Below are positions 47,729-59,843 of a stretch of 64,000 bases of DNA, in pieces. This DNA comes from Physcia stellaris (taxonomy: Eukaryota > Ascomycota > Lecanoromycetes > Caliciales > Physciaceae). The notes under the pieces are model-generated. The model had not been told where the DNA came from, ran no database searches, and was given only the letters and a program-made list of their open reading frames with translations. Within the stretch, counting starts at the first letter, position 1; each line of letters begins with the position of its first letter. The stretch covers positions 682,001-746,000 of the forward strand of contig JABSSW010000008.1 in NCBI GenBank assembly GCA_018902385.1. Reading direction: 5' to 3'. Made by a program: the position numbers and the translations under genes.

Positions 47729-49951
47729 GTCGAGGGTTGTGCTGCCTGGGGCACAGGGCCCACCAGAATCCTCAGCTTGCTAGTCGATCAGGAGCCTTTG
47801 TAGTTGACAAACAAGTCAAACACCTGCTTAGTACTGTTTTTACGGATTCTGTGTCCCAAGAGACGTCCAGAGGTAACCCTCTGGCTCTGAATGGATAACC
47901 CAGTCAAACGGAGGAAGTCTAGAGTAAGGCGGGGCATCGAAGGCCGAGGGGCTAAGCGAGCCACACCCTTACTATCGATAGAGAAAGGGTGTATTCCCGC
48001 CGTACTCGCTCAACCTCATTCCTACCGTATGGTCCGTCTAAGAGGGTCGTGGTCTAAGTTTTACAGTAAGTACTCGTACAAACAGCTTGTCGGTATCAAG
48101 GTAAGTTTTGAGAAGAGGCTCACACATTTCCTTTGCGAGGGACTTATTCGTTAACCTTGCACGGCGAAAAGGGGGCATCCAGTCGGGCCTCCCTCGACGC
48201 TACGTCCCTTTCCAATCCAGAGATGCTTTCGCCACGTCCTCAGATCAGGCATTCCCTCGGTTCCTAGTCCTTTTGTAGTCAAGCTGAATTGAAGGAGGCA
48301 GAAAGAAGATGGGATGCTACGCCAACGCATTATTGCCGAATCCAAAGCGGAACTACCTAAAGCCATCTAAACCAGGCTGAAAACAGTTGAAAAAGATGGA
48401 CCAGATGCTCGATCGTGGTGTTCTGCGCTTTGCTGTGCCACTCCTGCGAAACATTGATGAGGAAAAGACACCGTCTCCGCCGGAATAGACTCCTGAAAGA
48501 TTGGAAGATCGAGATACTCCTTCCATCCCTATACGGGAAACTCTGCGGTAATGAACTGTGCAACATCATCTGAAGTTTGCGAGAATACCATGAAAAGACT
48601 ACAAATATACGACCCTTCATTTCGTGTCTTCTATATGTCAGCGGCTGTCCTGGTCTTTCTGTGGTCATTCTACACGGGAAAGGGTTCACATATACAGACC
48701 ATTTCGGTCGCTGCGACTGCTCGACATGCCCTTCTCCTGATGATGAGACGATCTACCGTGTTGTGTCACTATCTAAACTGTTACTGTTGGTGTCATTGCG
48801 TCTTTAGTCGACAAGGGGATTCTGTGTTGGACTACGCCAGTCCGCGAATATCTCCCCGGATCTTGCGATCGGAAGGTTGAGGTTGGAGAGAAGACGACTT
48901 TACTAGATCTTCGATCGAAGCATACTGGCTTAGCCATAGCCATCGAGTCATGGGGCCAAAAAACGGAATATTCCTGCTGTTCAAGGACTATATTGTTCCT
49001 ACCAGTTGGCTCATCCCCGCTGTCAAACCCTTCCACAAATAGTGGTATTCTTAGGGCAAAATTCGTTTTCTCAGTTTTTTTAGAATTGACAATCGTTCGC
49101 GGACATCACCTGGCACTGCGTTCAATTGATGACGTGGACGACTTCCGAGCCATCTATCTATGTCATTGCTGCCTGTCGATGTGTTACCCCTGCTCCAGCA
49201 TTGTTCTGAGGACATTGGCTTCAGGGTTCTAAGCACGCGACTTCTTGGTCGAAGGGTTATCGCTACCCTTCAGAGCATGGCTCTGGAGATAAGGCTTCCT
49301 ACTGTCTCCAGTGGTATAGGTAGGAATCATGCGAGAAATTCAGTACCGGATTATTGAGATTTAGTGAGCATATCTCCTAGAATTTCGAAGACGACCAGGA
49401 ACGCCTTGTCGTGTGTTCTGGAAAGGATGCTGCAGAGGCACAAGCGCCCGAGGGTCAACAAGCGATACAGAAAAGGACACGATTTATGTACGAAACCATC
49501 TTTATTTGCAACGCCATTATAGATGGTAACTCGTCAAACAAATAAGTTGCACCACGAAGACATCACAATAATCACAACCAGAGCGAAGACTCTGTGCTAG
49601 TGTCACATTTCTCATCCGTAACCACTCTACAATGTCATGATGTGCTGTAACAACCCTATTTCTTCTCAAACGCGGCGAAAGAACTGTAATAGTAACAGAC
49701 GATGGTGGAACCAGAGAATTGTAATTCTTTCATCCCAAAGCATTTCCGAATGTTCCATAGGCGTGACAAATTGCTGGTTCCGCAAACGGGGTTTTATCCA
49801 TTCTCGTAGGTTATCTACGCTGGTTGTTCCTCCTGGCAGCTTGAGCGGAGTCATCGAGACGATTCAATCGCCTCCGAGCTACTCTTCTCTGCTCAGGATC
49901 TTTCTACTTGTCAGCATCAGATTCCATTCCGTTTGACTTTACAGCGCTTGC
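47729..49951. other. 2.2 kb gene-poor region, possible degraded coding DNA
   Basis: No intact gene. Around 48390-49150 the plus strand has stretches that look coding in character in changing frames (for example HGKGFTYTDHFGRCDCSTC near 48690-48740, and TTPVREYLPGSCDRKVEVGEK near 48830-48890), broken by stops. I could not assign a family. It adjoins the decayed Nudix gene, so this may be a decaying block. Confidence 0.35.
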
Positions 49952-50856
49952 TTAGCTTGTGGGAAAAGGAAGACGTCGACGGAGCCTTGGAAGGATGTCG
50001 GCATGGTCTTTCTCATTGTCTGCCGTAGTGACACCGTGCCGGACGAGGAAGTCTGGCAGCACTAATGTGCTGCCTGGTCTAAGGTAATTTGCCCTTGTTC
50101 CAGTTCCTATTTGATCTGGTCGACAGTAAGTAGCTCGAACCCCTCAACCTCGGCGCCTCCTGTGTGAGGGACTGCGCAGGCAGGTAATTCCAAATAGTAC
50201 ACGTATTTACCAGTCGGCTGGAGTAGGCCCTATTCTTCTCCTTCCTTCTTAGCTTAAGTGAGGGAGTAAGAGACTGTACCGCATGTCTTAACCCTGTTAC
50301 GAAACAACTTCGCAGGCAGAGAGGCTTCTTCCGAGGCTTCTTTGATTAAGGTGGCTAAAACGTCGTCCCCCATGGCCATTCCTCCAGCAACAGTCTTATC
50401 AAGCATTCCACTATATGTTGGCTTTGTCCGTGCACGTCTAGGAGCCCAAACCTTCAACCCATCCTCACCCTCCACATATCCAGTGCAATGCACCCCTGAG
50501 ACTACCACACCGAATAGAAAGCTTCCCGAGCGCTTTGAGCCTACCTGGGGAATTTCCAAGCCGGGGATCTGGAAGAGTTCATTGCGCCACGGTTTACCGC
50601 TCACGGCTTTGAAGATCTTGCTGTCTCTTGCTTCTTCAAGGGTCCGAGCCAAAATGTCTCCCTGCCTCATCTGTTTCATAGATGTATCGGGTCGGATAAT
50701 CTTACTCCGCCCGTCGATGTTGCATCTTTCATCCCAAGGCATTTTCTTCGCCACCCAAGGTAAGATCCATCTGACGCAAGTGTCGCAGTTATCGAGCTAT
50801 GATTTATGACAAGAGGAGACCAGCAAGGCATTGTGGTAGGGAAAGCTACAAACGTT
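49952..50856 (-). pseudogene. Decayed Nudix hydrolase (DUF4743/thiamine-pyrophosphokinase-related)
   Basis: Homologous to fungal Nudix proteins related to yeast YJR142W. Recognisable order: NVCSFPYHNALL near 50850, WILPWVAKKMPWDE, GKPWRNELFQI, FGVVVSGVHCTGYVEGEDGLKVWAPRRARTKPTYSGMLDKTVAGG, a Nudix box degenerate from GX5EX7REUXEE (GGMAMGDDVLATLIKEASEEA), GTVSY, GLLQPTGKYVYYLELP, FELLTVDQI, and in another frame LPDFLVRHGVTTADNEKDH...RRRLPFPTS with stop at 49952. The central open part is 50254-50754. In-frame stops at 50254, 50230 and 50107, a frame change near 50090, and a broken N-terminal part indicate a pseudogene. At least the stop at 50107 is explicable as CAG to TAG. Confidence 0.8.
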
Positions 50857-51703
50857 AGCTGATTCCGAGCATTTGGTTACACGGGGCAAACTCACTTGTC
50901 GATTTGCTGTACAACCACTGCACATCCGCTTACTCGAGGGTCATCCAGAGTATCCGTCGATTGGGTACCCGGTGGCGAACGAGGTCTTGCCTTGCCCTAT
51001 GTGATATACATATACCCACTACAGAACTTGAAACACTTTATACGCTATCGCTTTGTCAACTGCGATCAGGTTTCATCGTTTTTGGCGCTATGGAGAGTAG
51101 TCGGAGGGATATCTCTGCAATCTATAAGAACTTAGAACGGCACTTCCATTTCGTTCGTAGACTTTTCCTCGGCGATACGCTACTGGGCTCCCATAATTTT
51201 GGAGAACAATAAGAAGGCATTGTGAAATCAAAAAACGTAGAGTTGATGCATAATGTTCGGTGGCGACGATAACAAAGAACGGATAGAGCTCAGTATCTCA
51301 TACACAACGCAAACAGATCTATACATTCACAGATCAAGTACTCGGAGACACGGCGGTGAACGGAAGCGCAATAATCTGCCTTGGGTTGAGGTTCATCTAC
51401 ATAGCCTCAGCAGTGTAGGCGCGCAACCGTTATTGCGGTAAGCAAGAAGTAAGCGCGCGAGTCACTATCGGTCGATCATAATAACGCTCGCTGTCGCTTG
51501 TAAGTTATGGTCAGCATCAGCATGGCGCAGCGTGATGGTCTTCTATAAATCATATATATATGATCAGTCCAATCCACAGCCGTGAACACTGATCAACGAT
51601 ACCTTGATAGTACTGACAGTCAAACATCGCATAGGCCCAAGCTCCTCTCAGAATTCACATCACAATCACCCAAGCAAAACAGTACTAGTATCTTGTTCGC
51701 AGC
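50857..51703. other. Intergenic region, Nudix remnant to small protein
   Basis: No gene recognised. The last 120 bp before 51704 are AT- and CA-rich and look like a promoter and leader. Confidence 0.45.
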
Positions 51704-52004
51704 ATGATTCCTTTGTCGGGAACCTCTACGGGCTCTGCCGGTAAAGCCTCACCCCATCTACAGGCTTGGTATGACGAAAAGAAAGCGGCTGAGGAGAAGC
51801 GTAAAGCCTTGGAAGGTGACGATTCAGGTACACTACCACTTCTCCTCGCTCTAAAATTTCTAGAAACTCAAATGGCTGACATGAATATAAGCAGAGGATA
51901 AGAAAGCTAGCTTCAAGCAGAAGCTCAAGTCGGTGTTCAGGCCAATCTCGTATCCTAAGGAGCAGTGGATGGAAGAGAAGCGTAAAGAGAAACCATCGCA
52001 GTAG
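51704..52004 (+). CDS. 77-residue conserved-looking small protein
   Basis: Two exons, 51704-51827 and 51895-52004, encode 77 residues: MIPLSGTSTGSAGKASPHLQ, AWYDEKKAAEEKRKALEGDD, then KASFKQKLKSVFRPISYPKE and QWMEEKRKEKPSQ. The first half is a Lys/Glu-rich helix, the second has the sequence FRPISYPKEQWMEEKR. The intron (GTACAC...AAGCAG, 67 nt) closes exactly in frame, and the amphipathic composition differs from chance open frames. I have seen similar short proteins in other ascomycetes but know no function. No signal peptide or membrane segment. Confidence 0.65.
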
Positions 52005-52684
52005 TATTTCAGCCAAACCAGAGAGAAAGAGATGGAGATAGGACACTGCAATTCGGCAATCCATGTGATTAGATAGACATAGAATAGCCTAACACGATCG
52101 CATGACACATACCTACCAAGCATGCCTTTTCCCGTCTACCTCTTATCCTGCCATTCTAACATTGGCTCAAACTGTACTCGACACTCGATGAGCGATCAAG
52201 CTGATTAGTCCTACAGTCAGCTGATGATTGATCTGCGCAGGATGAGAGCAGGATGACCAAGGAAAAGAATACCCGTTCTGATTTCCATTCCACACACTGC
52301 TCTGTGAACTGAGTAATCGTTCTCATCGCTAGAAGTAGACATGTGGCCAGACGGCGACATCAGTGAGGACGATAAAGTAGGTACATGTAGTCTGATGGAT
52401 GGTGTAGGAATCGCCGCTTCACAGACATTGGAATTTTACACGCTAATGAAGAATACCGTAAGAATCACACGGGCTGTTGTGACACGTCTGATTGGTTGGA
52501 GGGATCGGCTTTATCGCAATGGAGTCATTATTGAGCTCATGATTCCATCCCCGTGTCTCCTACTTTGGACTCACCAGCTTGTGGGTGACTCGTCTGCCTT
52601 GGAACATCGCTCGCTTTTCTCGATTTACCGTCCAATTCTTCGTGTTCCGTCTTTATTCTTTGTGTTCCAAGCAGTCTATGCCAA
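52005..52684. other. Intergenic region upstream of the R3H gene
   Basis: An open frame from 52341 runs into the R3H gene in another frame and is not supported. The rest is probably promoter. Confidence 0.4.
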
Positions 52685-53794
52685 ATGGCAATCTACCCAA
52701 GGGTCAGCTCTTTTGAGCAATCTCCTGGAGCATCACCTCCGGTCAATGATGAGGCCCGGACCGAACAAGCTGCTGAATCCCTCGGTACCGTCTCAATCTC
52801 GGCTCCCCAGACTCTGCGAGGCACCACCGCATCGCTCGTAATCCCGCTGGACGAGCGTCGCGCTCGTAAAAGCACTGATGCTGTGGAGTCTGAGGGTAAT
52901 ACTACTGAGCATCTCTCCAACTCCCGCCCTCATCGTGAGCCTCTCCGACGCGATAGCCTGAAGCGTCGTGACGCGCTTCTGAAAGGAAAAGAAGGCAGTC
53001 GCCAGCGCCGGAGATGGGAGAACGGTTGGTAGACCTGCTAACGCCCGATCGTTTTGCAAAGATTGACTCTTGCGGGCTTTTCCAGATCGTCTTCTGAACA
53101 ATCCCTGGGCTCAACCTCCTTTGCCCAGTGACTGGGAGGTTCACCCCACGTATCCGAAGCACGCTGTGCCCTATTATTTGGCTCCACTCTGGGACGCTAA
53201 TGTTGCCAAACGGGCTTTGGATGAGAGGCAGAAGACCAAGAGCGGCGAAAAGCGCCAGACTGCCGAGCAGCAGAGTGCTGACAAAGTTCCAAAGGAATTG
53301 CGCGGCAAGCTCAAGAAAGCCAAGGCTGCTAAAGGCCTCCTTCAGGACCTTGAGGAACAGGTTCGCGCATTCGTCAAGAGCTGGGAAGAAAAGATGAGAA
53401 AGACCCAGCAGGACGAGCCTGAAATGGACTCTGAAGACGAGGAGATTGTATTCGTAGGCAGAAACGGTCAGATGAATGACATGCCTCCGACCCTGAACTC
53501 TAAAATGGGAAAGAGTGAGGGGCCTCCCAAAGATCAGCTGCTATTCGAGAGCTTGGCGAGCGATCAAGGAGCGAGCTTTGGGTGGGTTGCAGGTTTACAA
53601 TTCCTCACCTTGCCATACTGACCGTTTCTAGGCGTTGGCTTGTTCACAATATAGCGACCTACTATGGGCTTCGAACATGGTCGGTCACTGTGGGTGATCC
53701 CGCGAGACGGGAGGCCTACGTAGGCATTAAGGAGACAAAGCGTGCGAGTGTCCCAGTATCGACTTTGCCTCGTCCACTTTGGGGGATGGTTTGA
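52685..53794 (+). CDS. R3H-domain protein with R3H-associated N-terminal domain
   Basis: Predicted single-stranded nucleic-acid-binding protein of unknown role. Exons 52685-53024, 53086-53581, 53632-53794; 332 residues. The N-terminal R3H-associated region includes RRDSLKRRDALLKGKEGSRQRRRWENDRLLNNPWAQPPLPSDWEVHPTYPKH read across the first intron, about residues 85-140. A Lys/Glu-rich coiled-coil-like stretch follows, then an acidic patch DSEDEEIVFVGRNG. The last exon begins in the R3H domain: RWLVHNIATYYGLRTWSVTVGDP, with the Arg and His spaced as in R3H (RxxxH). The protein ends shortly after at VSTLPRPLWGMV. All introns are GT-AG and close in frame. Confidence 0.9.
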
Positions 53795-54232
53795 ACGAGA
53801 AGCAGGCACAATCATTTCCTCGCTCAAACTTGTGACAAGTCACGTGTAGATTCTTTAGACATGGCGATGTCTTTTTGTTCACTATATATGTCATCTAATC
53901 ATCCGAGCCTACGGTCTCGTGTAGATCTAGCGATGTCGTAACAATTCTTCATATCTTCACATTTCAAGCAGACTCGTCCCAAGAGATAGCCAGTAGATAT
54001 CTTCATATAACAGCCTCGATTCATCATAAATATCCAGTCCAGTAACCAAGAAAGGCAATCATCCCCCCAGCGCTACTCCGTAGAAACACTCCGAACTATG
54101 ATAGCGGAGCTGTTCCGTCGTGACACGCGAGTATTAACGCGTCATTCGCGTTAAGTTCCTCAGACTCTTCTATTCTCGACGCAACTTTGGTGAGAACTAT
54201 CCAGAGAGAAGAGCAACAATACTATTCTCACC
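53795..54232. other. Intergenic region upstream of thymidylate synthase
   Basis: 438 bp. It includes an ACGCGT-containing stretch near 54137-54142 (TTAACGCGTCATTCGCG); ACGCGT is the core of the MluI cell-cycle box that in yeasts drives S-phase genes such as thymidylate synthase, so this may be a real site. No gene is present. Confidence 0.5.
54137..54142. promoter_or_regulatory. Candidate MCB (ACGCGT) box of thymidylate synthase
   Basis: ACGCGT about 90 bp upstream of the start codon at 54233. In yeasts the MBF complex binds this motif to drive G1/S genes, including the thymidylate synthase gene. A single 6-bp match is weak evidence alone; the position and target gene raise it. Confidence 0.5.
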
Positions 54233-55321
<1,089 letters not shown>

Positions 55322-55384
55322 GGGAGAAATGTAGAACCTTTGAAGTTTGTCAACTTCTAATGTCATACTTTCTACGCGTTAGTA

Positions 55385-57533
55385 ATGATCTTGGTCTTCC
55401 TCAGTGAGCAGTCGCGCCACAAGGCTGAGATAGCATGGCGTATCTGTATCAGGCAACGTAAGCATCACATCAATTCAAAAAGTGATCTCAGACTATCTTG
55501 AGATTCAAGGGCGCAGATCAAATATGATGGAAAGCTCCGTTGCCGCTAGCCAAATGTTCAGAAATCGAGTTTTCGTTTGGGACAGGAAATTCGCACAGCG
55601 GCAGCGGCTCACTTATCGTGCGGAAGACAATAAATTGACACCGGAACTTCACCAAACCATCATAGAAGCATTTCTCCAAGAACTGGGCTCAAGACTAGAT
55701 CCGCCCCAATACAAATATACGGCCCTAAGAGACTTCTTAGAGCAGGCTAGCCTGAATGACTTGGAAAATCACAGTCCATCGTCAAAGTATAGCACGACGT
55801 CCATCTTACTTGATGATAGACGCGACGATACAGGATGGATTGGTATGGATGGCGAGCAACATTCCGCGAGGGATTGGGATGGTTATGTCTCTTATCCTCC
55901 TATGGGTTCATGCAAATTTACATCTTTGATGCATCCCGGACAGCTGTACCAGAGACAGAAGGCAAGCGTGAGTTTTGAACCTTTTGATGTCAAGGCTTGG
56001 ACTGATTGCAACTGAGTTTCAGAGAATTGCTGAGGGTGCTGAGCGCCGAGTAATGTATGCATCATCCATCCAAGGTCTGGCAAGCGGTGGCGTACAAGGC
56101 CTGAGCTCCGTGAATGTTTGTACGCCACGCCAGACCACGTGATACTTTAGGTTAACGAAGCCCTTTCCCATCAAGGTACATTGCAAACCTATCGCCGCTT
56201 TGCGCTCTCGCGATTGTCTCAACAGCCGGAAGATTACGAGCGCCAACGCTTAGAGACTACTTCCAGCGCTATATATCCAATCGTGTCTATTTTGGAGTGT
56301 CTATGGTGTGGACGACTCCTCCCTGACGCGAAACTATGTTGACCTGACGTAGGATTTTGGATACGCTTTGGAATTCCATCTACAGTACTACGCACTACGC
56401 CAGGGCGATGCGCTACGAGCAGATCCACGGGGTCTACGACGTGCTGGATGTTTTCTACCCAATCTAGATGGTTCCAAGAAATCTGAATATCTTTACGAAG
56501 CACAATCATCCATGTTAGTCACTGGTGTTGATGAATGGTTTTGGACAGCCTACTTCTGTGCGGAGACGCATTTTGGTAGCGAAGAGTCGATACAGTACTA
56601 TCACGAAAATCAGCTGGATGCCCTTACCGGTGGTGAGAAGTCGATGCTATTCCCCGTATGGAATCCTCGAGAGTATTTTCTATCTATTCTGTCACGTAGG
56701 CTCAAACAAGCCACTAAAGAATGGAGTAACCTAGTGGAGACTCTTCAAGATAGATTGCGCCTCCATGTGAGTGATACCTCACTCGACCCAGCTTTGGCTG
56801 ACAGCCTTCCAGGACGAAGGCATTTTTGGGGATAACTACAACAAGGCTACGTTAACTGATGACAACAAGTTCAGCCGGACGAGAGATTATACGGCAACCA
56901 TAGATTTGCTCAGGCTCTTATGCGATTCCTTGACCAGAACTATCGAGTCATGGGAGAGGTTTGTGGCTGGCGAAGTACAGTACTTTGAGGTGAAAGACCA
57001 GCAATCTCTTCAAACTATCTGGGAAAATTATCTAGCAAGCGCCGAGAAGGATATGTCCGAACTTCGTTTCCTCAGACGAGTCCTGAGCCAGAATATCGAA
57101 GCTCTCAACAACAAGAGAAGTGGTGTAAGTTCGTTTCCAGTCAAGACGTCGGATGTTATTGACAATGTAAGCTTGTCAATGCCTCTACTATGGTCGAGAG
57201 TCGGGTCGCTACCTTACAGGGGAACAATATTGGCAGACTCACAAGGGTCACAGTAGTACGTATAAAATATGCTGTGATACCTCTGCAGACTAATAAGATA
57301 TCCAGGTATTTTTGCCTCTCAGTCTTGGGACAGTATGTGGCCTCTGCCAAGACCACTGTCATACAGACTAATTCAAATAGGCTGTCTTTAGTATGAGTAT
57401 AATGCCGAAAGGAGCATCCTGGGTAGCCTACGCATTATTGTTGGTTTTTCTTACAGCAGTAACGTTGGCAATCATGGCCTGGAACCTTGACTACTTGCGA
57501 GGTTCGTTCAACAATCTGAGACGACTCATCTGA
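55385..57533 (+). CDS. CorA-like membrane protein (fungal family)
   Basis: Related to the CorA-like Mg2+ transporter superfamily. Nine exons: 55385-55457 (tentative), 55492-55967, 56023-56091, 56151-56282, 56353-56766, 56813-57124, 57172-57252, 57306-57332, 57381-57533; 578 residues in frame. The soluble part contains FGYALEFHLQYYALRQGD, VTGVDEWFWTAYFCAETHFG and YHENQLDALTGGEKSM. The long CorA helix region reads TIWENYLASAEKDMSELRFLRRVLSQNIEALNN and STMVESRVATLQGNNIGRLTRVTVFLPLSLGT. Two C-terminal helices follow, the second WVAYALLLVFLTAVTLAIMAW. The ion-selectivity GMN motif is replaced by FSMSIMP, so transport of Mg2+ is doubtful. The first exon and its 34-nt intron are weak; the real start may be the Met at 55524. 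One exon is only 27 nt. Confidence 0.75.
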
Positions 57534-58223
57534 AAATGGAGCGAGTCAGCACGAGCCCCGTTCCAATATGCCTATCTCCACTCCTCATATCACTACTCAG
57601 AACGGAGCTCCAGGAGCTCGCCGTAGGGCGCTATCTAACCAATTCCTGTTCGGCCCAACGAACTCAACGAGAAGCTCAGCGATACCTGCGGGAGGCTCTA
57701 AGGATGCGCAATGAAGCCCTATGAGAAGTCTAGCACCAATTTCAATGCAGTGATGCGTCTCATCTGCTGATTGCCTTCTCGGCATTCTTCCGAGGTTTCA
57801 GACCCGTCCCAGCGTCTTGAGAGCATAGGTAAATGTATATGTGTGCCGTAGTAGACTGCCATTTACATCTGGACAAGGAGTGACTGGACGCGGCCTGCCC
57901 GACATAGGACGGGACGCAGTTGAATGAAAGGACACATCCACACCACATTCATATCCACAAATAATATTGGGGTTCAAATTATTCTGTTATGAGCACAGTT
58001 GCACCATACCAGTTCTAGGAACACAGGGGTATGATGGAGCTTGAAGCCTGTTATGGCCATACCACGACGTTTATCAAGTGGTGTGGCAGCTCGAACACTT
58101 TGCATGGAGACAGCCAACACAGCGTAGTTCAGCAGTAACGTTTTTAGGTCCGTCGCGACACTGGCACTATGAAGCTTCAATTATTCACTCATCGATCCAA
58201 CATACCAGCCCATAAGACAAGGG
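57534..58223. other. Intergenic region, CorA-like to small Cys-rich gene
   Basis: No gene supported on either strand; converging 3' ends are likely. Confidence 0.4.
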
Positions 58224-58585
58224 TCAACTTACACAGTACCAGTACACAGGCCTTTCGATTATTTGGCCACACCATAGCTCCAATTCAGTGAGACCTGCCG
58301 AATCTTTCAGGTGAGAGCATTGCCCACATTTCGTATGACCGCAGCTTCCACACCCTGGACTTGTAATCGTGGAGTCGGTGGTGTTGGAGCTCTTGCAATC
58401 GCTTTTGCACTTTGTACATGCACTTTGAGCATCTTGTGCCCTTGGAACAAGAAACAAAGAATGATACTTACACACTGCCATTTATACGTTCCAGTCGCGT
58501 CCAGCTCGCAACTCAGGGACAGGTCCTCCGAAATCCAGTCAAAGAGCAATGAGCTTCTTTGAGGGCAGCCATGAAATCCATCCAT
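58224..58585 (-). CDS. Small Cys-rich, zinc-ribbon-like protein
   Basis: Two exons, 58472-58585 and 58224-58409, give 99 residues. The first exon reads MDGFHGCPQRSSLLFDWISE and ends TGTYKWQC with a GTAAGT donor. After a 62-nt intron the second reads CKSDCKSSNTTDSTITS, then GCGSCGHTKCGQCSHLK. The spacing W-x-CC...C...CxxCxHxxCxxC resembles small fungal proteins with a W-x-CCxC / CPxCxHxxCxxC double-knuckle, of no known function. Low-complexity padding is absent and all Cys fall in the pattern, which argues against chance. The 3' end is uncertain: the frame stops shortly after another GTAAGT, so a further exon is possible. Confidence 0.5.
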
Positions 58586-59843
58586 GTTATTGACAGTGTG
58601 AGTTGGAGCGCGTAGATTTAGCCTCAATAGTGGGCTGCAGCTCATTAATAATAATCTATTATTATAATAAGAAAGGCAAATGCGAATCACAGTCATTAGC
58701 TACACTACTCTACCGCCGCACCTGCTCTTGAAGTGGGGCGTGCATGGCTGACCAGAGCCTCATTCCCAGATTACTACGCTAGACAACGCAATCAGTCGAT
58801 CGATCAATTAGAGACATGGCAAGTAGAAGCTATATTTTCTCAGTTTTGCTTTGGCCATCAAAAGATCAGGATACAGATGATTATTTTCGAAGGTTGTATC
58901 AAAGCAACGTTATTCTCTTCAAAAAAACTACTTTGTCAATCTTCGTTGCCATAATGCTGCTAGGCACGAAGTTACGTCCAGCAATATTGAAACCCGCACC
59001 ATCAATCATCACAACGCCTAGCATTGACTACGTCTCCGGCAGCTACTATGCATTTAGGATCCCAAATACTCCTTGTACTTCGGCCATCGTACAGGAATCC
59101 GGCCGGAGAAAATACTTTCACCACTGTTGCAAACGAAATGCCTATCAATCGACCAGCTGATCTCCATGTATATGTTTATTGCTCTTGGAGGTTGGGGAGG
59201 AAAACTTAGGGATGGTCCGGATCGTAAGGATCAGATATAAGAAATCCCGATCACCGCCGAGTACAGGCGACCTGTAGAAAGCCGTTGAGGGTTATTTATG
59301 GAAAGAGAGCAGGCGATGAGAGCGTTGGCAGCCAATGTGTCGAACATGATCGTCGACCACGGCGGCGCCGTCGCGAGACGAAAGTGCAGTACGAGTGGGA
59401 GTTCGAATCGTTGGGGCAGCTGATGAATGGGACTGTGGAGGTGCAGGTGGAGGCTGTTGATGTGGTTTTGAGGTGTGCGTGTGGTTTGCGGATCCCGGCT
59501 GAGGATATCGTGGTCAAGAGGCTGAGTATGAGCTGTGATCGCCGTATATTCCGCGCGATGTGCTTGTTTGGTTTGGGTTTGAGTGATATGGCTGGGGAGC
59601 AGAGCAGGTGAGGGAGCCTTCGTGGGCGGGGTATCAGGTTTGAGTGATGGTCAGAGTATGAGAAGTACGAATGGGTAGAGCTAAAGATGCTAGTTGGTGG
59701 TGAGGTTCGATCATGGATCTAATCATGTATCAGCTCTGGGACTGCTGGGGTATCTACGAAAACGCCGGAGAAGGCATTCCAAATCCAACTTCTTTCCAAA
59801 CTCCCTCGCTATGCTTTCAATGTGATGCTATATTCAATAAATC
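58586..59843. other. 1.26 kb region with no firm gene
   Basis: A plus-strand open frame at 59285-59611 (108 codons, with RRPRRRRRE and VLRCACGLRIP) is GC-rich and could be a gene fragment, but I cannot support it by family. A TATTATTATAATAAG AT-rich patch lies near 58657-58672. Otherwise nothing is recognised. Confidence 0.35.

Noticed and set aside
55961-56022. GC donor (AAG|GCAAGC) in the CorA-like gene
   Set aside because: A canonical GTGAGT donor six bases later gives the same phase and is preferred.
59285-59611. 108-codon plus-strand open frame with VLRCACGLRIP
   Set aside because: Composition could be coding but there is no family, promoter or conserved neighbour to support it.
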